Source: Nephromyces sp. MM_2019 (lineage: Eukaryota > Apicomplexa > Aconoidasida > Nephromycida). Taken from it: a DNA stretch of 15,258 nt. Made by a program: the position numbers and the translations under genes. A model generated the notes under the pieces. That model was not told where the DNA came from. It made no database searches and saw only the letters and a program-made list of their open reading frames with translations. Positions 10,729 to 15,258 of this stretch are shown piece after piece. The stretch's first letter is position 1. Each line of letters opens with the position of its first letter. Location: assembly GCA_015657535.1 (NCBI GenBank), contig JADHZB010001879.1:3396-18653 (forward strand). Direction: 5' to 3'.

Positions 10729-13672
10729 TTAAACCAAATCATATAATCGTTGAACAGCTACAGCAGATTTACCCAGTATCATAGATCTCCACATATCTGT
10801 AATGGCTATAAATAAAATACAAACACACATGATAAGTATATAAATGTTTTTTTAAAAAGTAGATTAAACAAATGTTATAAAAATAATTTAAAAAACCACT
10901 TCTTACACACATATGTGATTTTGTTAATAATAAATGTGTAACACCAAATCTCACAACCACATAATATTTCAATATAGGTCTGTGTGAAATTAACTTACTT
11001 TGTCCAGGGGCTCGATAATCATTATAATCATATCGAAGTGTGAGTATTGATGTAGTCAACCAAGATTGATTACCTATATATATTTTTACACATATGAAAC
11101 TAGAGTGAAAATCATTTATTTAAACACACATATAAGATTAAATATAAATTTAAAAAAATTATTTTTTTATACACACAAATATACATGTATAACATGCAAA
11201 TTAATTTTAATTATACACACATATACACCTATATAACCTATACAAAATTATTTTTGTGTTATACACTTGGATCTACACACGGACATATATATATATATAA
11301 ATTAGTTAACCTAATCGCCTGTAAATTAAACGGCTGTCACAAATTAAGATATCTCCCGAATTAAGGGTGACTGTGTATATACCTAAAAATGTTAGGAAAT
11401 TGGTGTGTGTATTTGTGTGGGTGTGTGTGTGTGTTTGGGTATGTGTGTGGGTGTATGAGTGGGTGTGTGGGTGTTTATGTGTGTATAGATCATCCAAATA
11501 TAAATAATATAATTTTTTAAAAAAGTATATGATAAAAAGTTTATTTATCGTTGAATGTGTCTAAAATTTAGTTAAAAAAGGTTAGTAATAGAGTTACCAT
11601 TGCTTTCAAAAAATTTGTTAAAGAATTGCCAATATGACTTTAGTTTGTTTAAAAATCCAATGGGCTATAAGTAAAGGATATATATGAAAATAAACACACA
11701 CGAGTGTGTGTATAAAACTATATAGAATATGGAGTAGTTATATATATAAATAAATATATATAAATATTGTACATATTCAGATAAATCGATGAGTATAAAA
11801 AAAAGGCTACACACATATTGACACACAGCTCAACAGAAGCTAAGGTTAAAAATCACACATATGAATATAGGTGTCTCACACATCAATATAGATTACACAC
11901 ACATCAATATAGATTACACACACATCAATATAGATTACACACACATCAATATAGATTACACACACATCAATACAGATTACACACACATCAATATAGATTA
12001 CACACACATCAATACAGATTACACACACATCAGTATAGGATACCTTTTCGGGGTCAATATAGATTACACACACATCAATACAGATTACACACACATCAAT
12101 ATAGATTACACACACATCAATACAGATTACACACACATCAGTATAGGATACCTTTTCGGGGTATAGTGTGTGGCTGCCTGGGAGAAGTTGCACACACCCA
12201 TTTTCATTTTCTGCGGAAATTGATCTGAGTGGTAAGAATACAGTTAGAGCTGGCTTGGAGTTATCAGCCAACCAGGTGTGATCAATTGACATGGGTTCTA
12301 CACACACACACACACACATGCTAATAATAGAAAATATGTGGAAATGTGTGGCTATATGTATAGAGTATATACTGTAGTTTTATGACTAAGAGAGGTCATG
12401 TGTGTGTGAATAGGTGATATGTATAGATTGCTTTGTCATTTCTATAATAAAATAATGAATGTATAGATGGAAAATCAACTTACCGGCGTAGATTATGTTG
12501 ATATCAGATAAGTGAAACCTAAATATATACACACACATTTAGATATAAATCGTCTTCACACACTCACAGTTATATTTGAATCATACACACACACATACAG
12601 TTATATTTGAATCATACACACACACATACAGTTATATTTGAATCATGAACACACACACACATTGAGGGTTGAATAATACACGCACGTACACAGTTATATT
12701 TGAGTCATACACATGTACACATTGAGGTATGGGTATCATGATATATACAGATTACATATACTTGATTATACTTATATACATTATTTATAGTGTACATACA
12801 CACACATTTTTGTAACAATTGAGATACCTTCTTCCACTGTGTGAATTTTCTTCGAGAGTTTCTTCATACATTTCATAAGCATTCTTGTTTGGTGTGTGTG
12901 TGTGTGTAGCTGTCTGTGTGTGTGTAGGAGTCGATGTGTGTGTAGGAGTCGGTGTATGTGTAGGAGTCGGTGTGTGTGTAGGTGTGTGTGTAGATGTTTT
13001 CTGTGGGGAAACAGGGGTGGCGGATGTGTTTGTGTGTGTGTTATTTTTAGTATGATTCCAGATTTGATTAAATGTGTGTGTAATATCATCTGAAAATGTA
13101 GAAATAGGCAATTCAGAATAAATAATTGGAAGCCACACACGTTGAATTGGTAAAAATTTATCTTCAATAGTTGTCCCTCTTATTAAACCATGAATTTTAC
13201 CTATATATACACACACAAGGTTAGACACACACGTATATAAATATATATATATATATATATTTATATATTTATTTATAAATGTGTGTGTACTTACCAAAAA
13301 CAGGCTTTTGAACTGAAACATTGCCATCAGTTTTCATAAGAAATCGAGCTGCCTCACTACCCTATTTTTATATATTGTGTGTGTATATAAAAAGTTGTGC
13401 TAAAATGCGTGAGTATAATTGGAGATAGGTGAAATGTATATGTGAGGTGTGTATGTATTTCAATGAGGATAGATGTTATTAAATGTGGTTTTTAGGATGT
13501 ATATGTGTGTAGGTTGTAAGTGTGCAAGAGTATATATCTTTTGTGTGTAGATGTATGTAATTTATACCGTGGATTTAGCAGGGTGTAAGTGCTTCCTTAG
13601 TTCATCAATAGCTTCTTGGGAAATACCTTTCCTTAATACAACAAATCCTATATCATTCAAATGTTCAACCAT
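10729..13672 (-). CDS. Phytanoyl-CoA dioxygenase (PhyH)-like protein, 9 exons, 338 aa, active-site residues missing
   Basis: Exons in coding order: 13672-13568, 13361-13295, 13200-12828, 12518-12484, 12297-12152, 11664-11598, 11382-11311, 11073-10999, 10805-10729. They total 1017 nt with matching phases; every donor is GT and every acceptor is TAG. The start is ATG 13672, because no AG lies upstream of it within the open frame. PhyH features are GFVVLRKGIS at 9-18 followed by a helix, IHGLIRG at 60-66, NGCVQLLPGSH at 226-236, VTLNSGDILICDSRLIY at 269-285, GNQS at 289-292 and LTLRYDY at 299-305. PhyH enzymes are Fe(II)/2-oxoglutarate oxygenases that hydroxylate acyl-CoAs or other small molecules. 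Here the H-x-D pair is absent (SIDH at 197-200), the distal His is Tyr285, and the 2-oxoglutarate Arg position is Thr296. Residues 98-161 form a Thr/His/Pro-rich insert. The fold assignment is strong. A pseudoenzyme is my inference. Confidence 0.85.
11401..11487. repeat. Imperfect GT-rich simple repeat in an intron
   Basis: GTGTGTG blocks broken by GGGT and TATG lie in the sixth intron of the PhyH-like gene, just upstream (in the gene's direction) of the TTTTTAG acceptor that opens the seventh exon. On the coding strand it reads as CA-rich DNA and can be translated as Thr-His, but its link to the exon is through an acceptor, so I treat it as intronic. Confidence 0.8.
11598..11664 (-). other. 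Small sixth exon of the PhyH-like gene
   Basis: This 67-nt exon was found by phase logic. The fifth exon ends in phase 0 and the seventh begins needing a one-base remnant, so an exon must intervene. Between TTATAG and GTAACT lies an open stretch reading PIGFLNKLKSYWQFFNKFFE plus a split Gly codon, which restores both phases. It fills the linker that PhyH proteins have between the PGSH motif and the GD strand. A 13-nt alternative near 11842-11854 would also fix the phase but has a weaker coding appearance. Confidence 0.75.
11944..12162. repeat. Exact 108-bp tandem duplication inside the array
   Basis: Copies 4-8 and 9-13 show the same variant order (TATAG, TACAG, TATAG, TACAG, then the exon-tail variant). 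Bases 11946-12054 match 12054-12162 exactly at an offset of 108. The duplication carried along the last 11 exon bases and the 5' splice site of the neighbouring PhyH-like exon. Confidence 0.93.
12028..12054 (-). promoter_or_regulatory. Duplicated copy of an exon end plus 5' splice site
   Basis: On the minus strand this reads ACCCCGAAAAG followed by GTATCC, identical to the real end of the fifth PhyH-like exon and its donor at 12136-12162. It lies 108 bp further into the intron. The frame from the exon to this point contains no stop, and 108 is a multiple of three, so splicing here would add 36 residues in frame. Whether it is used cannot be read from DNA. Confidence 0.6.
12567..12721. repeat. 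31-bp minisatellite in an intron
   Basis: A 31-bp unit starting CAGTTATATTTGAATCATAC and ending in CA repeats is present at 12567, 12598 and 12629. A decayed copy begins near 12660, and a further one at 12691 has GAGTC in place of GAATC. The two right-hand intervals share CACATTGAGG. The array sits in the third intron of the PhyH-like gene. Confidence 0.9.
12907..12990. repeat. 18-bp coding repeat (Thr/Pro/His)
   Basis: TAGGAGTCG recurs at 12925, 12943 and 12961 with GTGTGTG between, so the period is 18 bp. On the minus strand it encodes Thr-Pro-Thr-His-Thr-Pro hexapeptides around residues 128-150 of the PhyH-like protein. Since 18 is a multiple of three, gain or loss of a unit keeps the frame. 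Confidence 0.9.
13231..13260. repeat. (TA)n tract in an intron
   Basis: An almost pure TA run in the 94-bp second intron of the PhyH-like gene, flanked by CACACA on one side and GTGTGTG on the other. Confidence 0.9.
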
Positions 13673-13821
13673 GCATATATATATATATATATATTTATAT
13701 TCATTTGTGTGTATATACATGTGTGTTTGTATGTGTATGTTTGTGTGTGTGTGTGTTTATATATATTATTTGAAAATCTAAAGAGAGTGTGTATATGTGT
13801 GTCTGCTTGTTTATATATATT
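13673..13821 (-). other. 149-bp gap between the two minus-strand genes
   Basis: The gap must hold the 3' end of the upstream unrecognised gene and the 5' leader of the PhyH-like gene. A (TA)n run at 13675-13694 touches the PhyH-like start codon almost directly (GC then ATG), followed upstream by GT/CA-rich DNA. There is no AG on the coding strand between the start and the in-frame stop at 13757-13759, which is why the PhyH-like gene is taken to start here. Confidence 0.65.
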
Positions 13822-15217
13822 CTATCTAAAACTCTGAAGAATGTGTGTGTGTGTAAGTTTATCTATACCATAAGTTTCGAGAGATTTGTGTATATCATCT
13901 AGCTGGCTCAATGATACTTCCTTAAAAGGTTGGAAAGGGAAAGTTTCAGTGCTCTCCTAAAGTACACACACATACACACATAATAATGATATTCTGTGTC
14001 TAAAGTTATATAGTTTCTCTATCGCATACAACCACACACACACACACACAAACACTAAATGGAGCTGTAATACGTATACAATGAGTCAATTTACACAATT
14101 TTTTGGTCATACGCAAATTGAAATGATGATACTTATTTTGAGGTATTCTACACACATAAGCAATTAACTTAAAACTACACACACACATACACACATACCT
14201 CCTCATCAGGTGGGATATCTACACCTGTAAATGTGTATGATTTTGTCCCAATATCGCTCCCAATATATTCTGTACTAAATCGCCTTCCCATTAAGCCCGA
14301 TTTGTAAGTGGTTGGATTGAAGTATTTCATAGACTACAAGGTAAGTTCACACACATAGATATACACACATGTACATCTACACACATGTGCATCTACACAC
14401 ATATACGCACATATGTACATGTATATCTACACACACACATATATATGTACATCTATACACACACAGATACATAGATATGTACGTGTATATGTACACACAC
14501 TCACATATACACGCATATGTACATCTACACACACACACACATATGTACATCTACACACACGCATTAGGTGTGTGCTTACCATCCAGTTAGGGAAAAGGTA
14601 GAGGTGTAGGGCACGCCTCAGAGAGGTTATAAAGTTATGTGTAGAGGTGAAAGTGTGTGTGGGTAGCTGTTGTAGGAGGGCCCCCCAATTCATATTTTTT
14701 AGAAAGGGTAAGTGTGTGTGTAAGAGGGGTGAGGCCTCTATAGATGTGTGTATGATATGACTGAGTTGGTTAATCAATAGATCCTTTGAGCTATTTGAAG
14801 TGTGTGTGTAGTTCAAATTCGAAAGTGCTTCTATACTAGGTGGATGGATGTGTGTAGGTGGAGGAGGTTTAGCTGAGAAAAAATTGAAAGATTTGGAGGG
14901 TGTGTGTGTGTGTGTGTGTGCCTCCATAATGTTTGATTTATTCATAGAGACCTCAATATTTTTAAGAAATTGTTCAACCAAATAAACTTGAAATTCAATG
15001 GGGCAAAAATGGTGTGTAGCATTGGACCATTTCTTATAGGGGATTTGATAGTATCCCCCCAAATCGGCTAAATAGTGTGTGTAATTTTGGTAGGGTTTGT
15101 GTGTGTGTATGTTTGTATCAGATTGGAAATTATAATCAGTTGCCCTTAATAAGGCCTCATGCCTTTTGAGGGGTGCCTCTGCCTTCTTTAATTGATGCAA
15201 ATACCACATGGAGCTCC
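13822..15217 (-). CDS. Unrecognised protein with Thr-His runs, 3' four exons, 5' end uncertain
   Basis: Exons in coding order: 15217-14580, 14333-14199, 14131-14054 and 13956-13822 (stop TAG). The third could instead be 14147-14054, with the previous exon extended to 14191. Donors are GTAAGC, GTATGT and GTTTGT. From ATG 15209 the product would be about 325 residues. The frame stays open to the window edge and a TAG acceptor precedes 15217, so more exons may lie outside. Visible features are a charged helix-like start (KKAEAPLKRHEALLRA), CPIEFQVYLVEQFLKNIEV near 69-87, an HTHTHT run at 98-103 encoded by (GT)n, a PPPP stretch near 115, SGLMGRRFSTEYIGSDIGTK in the second exon, and a C terminus ESTETF...LETYGIDKL...QSFR. 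No signal peptide or membrane segment stands out. I do not recognise the family and assign no function. Confidence 0.6.
14348..14568. repeat. Degenerate CA-rich minisatellite in an intron
   Basis: The word ATGTACATCTACACAC and close variants (ATGTGCATCTACACAC, ATGTATATCTACACAC, ATGTACATCTATACAC) recur about six times. It occupies nearly all of the 246-bp intron 14334-14579 of the unrecognised minus-strand gene. Spacing is irregular because CA tracts vary in length. Confidence 0.88.
14901..14920. repeat. (TG)10 microsatellite inside an exon
   Basis: A pure TG run on the plus strand is read as CA repeats on the minus strand and encodes the HTHTHT run of the unrecognised protein. The frame on both sides has coding character, so the tract is part of the exon. 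Confidence 0.85.
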
Positions 15218-15258
15218 CTAATATGTGTGTGTAAAGGTGTGGGGGGGGGATGTGTGTG

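Larger units (their letters stand above)
11881..12162. repeat. 21-bp minisatellite with a duplicated exon end
   Basis: Thirteen copies of a 21-bp unit (CATCAATATAGATTAC followed by ACACA) begin at 11881, 11902, 11923, 11944, 11965, 11986, 12007, 12028, a broken copy at 12052, then 12073, 12094, 12115 and 12136. Units alternate between TATAG and TACAG variants. Copies 8 and 13 are a third variant that runs into GGATACCTTTTCGGGG. There are no unique spacers. The array fills most of the donor-side part of the fifth intron of the PhyH-like gene on the minus strand. Confidence 0.95.

Noticed and set aside
11881..12162. CRISPR-like array
   Set aside because: The units are directly adjacent 21-bp tandem repeats without unique spacers, in a spliced eukaryotic gene.
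11818..12228. Plus-strand open frames made of THQYRLH or INIDYTH repeats
   Set aside because: These are only the minisatellite translated on the other strand; the unit length is a multiple of three, so no stops arise.
11876..12319. Long minus-strand open frame reading through the 21-bp array as protein
   Set aside because: Its first part is the real fifth PhyH-like exon, but the remainder is the minisatellite and ends without joining the next PhyH segment. The GTATCC donor followed by the 67-nt exon at 11598-11664 gives correct phases and family continuity.
12896..13093. Plus-strand Cys/Val-rich open frame
   Set aside because: It is the antisense of the Thr/His/Pro-coding exon of the PhyH-like gene, rich in GTGTGT.
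13673..13956. Joining the two minus-strand genes into one large gene
   Set aside because: The upstream gene reaches TAG at 13822-13824. The PhyH-like frame has no AG acceptor upstream of ATG 13672 before the in-frame stop at 13757-13759. The GTATAG within the last upstream exon could act as a donor but has no matching acceptor.
14369..14590. Plus-strand open frames rich in Thr, His, Tyr and Ile
   Set aside because: They are translations of the CA-rich intron minisatellite, with no non-repeat coding content.

Overview
The window is nuclear DNA of a eukaryote with an AT-rich genome and spliceosomal GT-AG introns. Three multi-exon genes can be assembled by hand. All read with the standard stop codons, and their exons join in frame. 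Simple (GT/CA)n tracts are everywhere in the right third, in introns and inside exons, where they encode Thr-His runs. The species cannot be named from this sequence. A protist, or a small animal with a repeat-tolerant genome, would both fit.

Layout. Positions 1-91 are a pure GT microsatellite. Positions 92-8067 (about 8 kb) hold no gene that I can support; the only structured part is a cluster of inverted repeats at 1731-2056. Positions 8068-10273 (+) are a four-exon gene for a 407-residue zinc alcohol dehydrogenase-like protein of the medium-chain (MDR/cinnamyl-alcohol-dehydrogenase) type. Positions 10274-10728 are a short intergenic stretch between convergent genes. Positions 10729-13672 (-) are a nine-exon gene for a 338-residue phytanoyl-CoA dioxygenase (PhyH)-like protein whose middle carries a Thr/His/Pro insert. 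Positions 13822-15217 (-) are the last four exons of an unrecognised gene, also with Thr-His runs, which probably continues beyond the right edge. The two minus-strand genes lie head to tail with only 149 bp between stop and start.

Both recognised proteins keep the family fold motifs but lack key active-site residues by motif alignment. The PhyH-like protein has no H-x-D motif, a Tyr where the distal iron His should be, and a Thr where the 2-oxoglutarate Arg should be. The dehydrogenase-like protein lacks the structural zinc cysteines, one catalytic zinc Cys and the glycine-rich nucleotide loop. They look like pseudoenzymes or strongly repurposed family members. No pathway linking the three genes can be read from the sequence.

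The most striking structural feature is a 21-bp minisatellite in the fifth intron of the PhyH-like gene. It contains an exact 108-bp tandem duplication that copied the end of the upstream exon together with its 5' splice site. The array stays open in the exon's reading frame, so use of the second splice site would add 36 codons without a frameshift.
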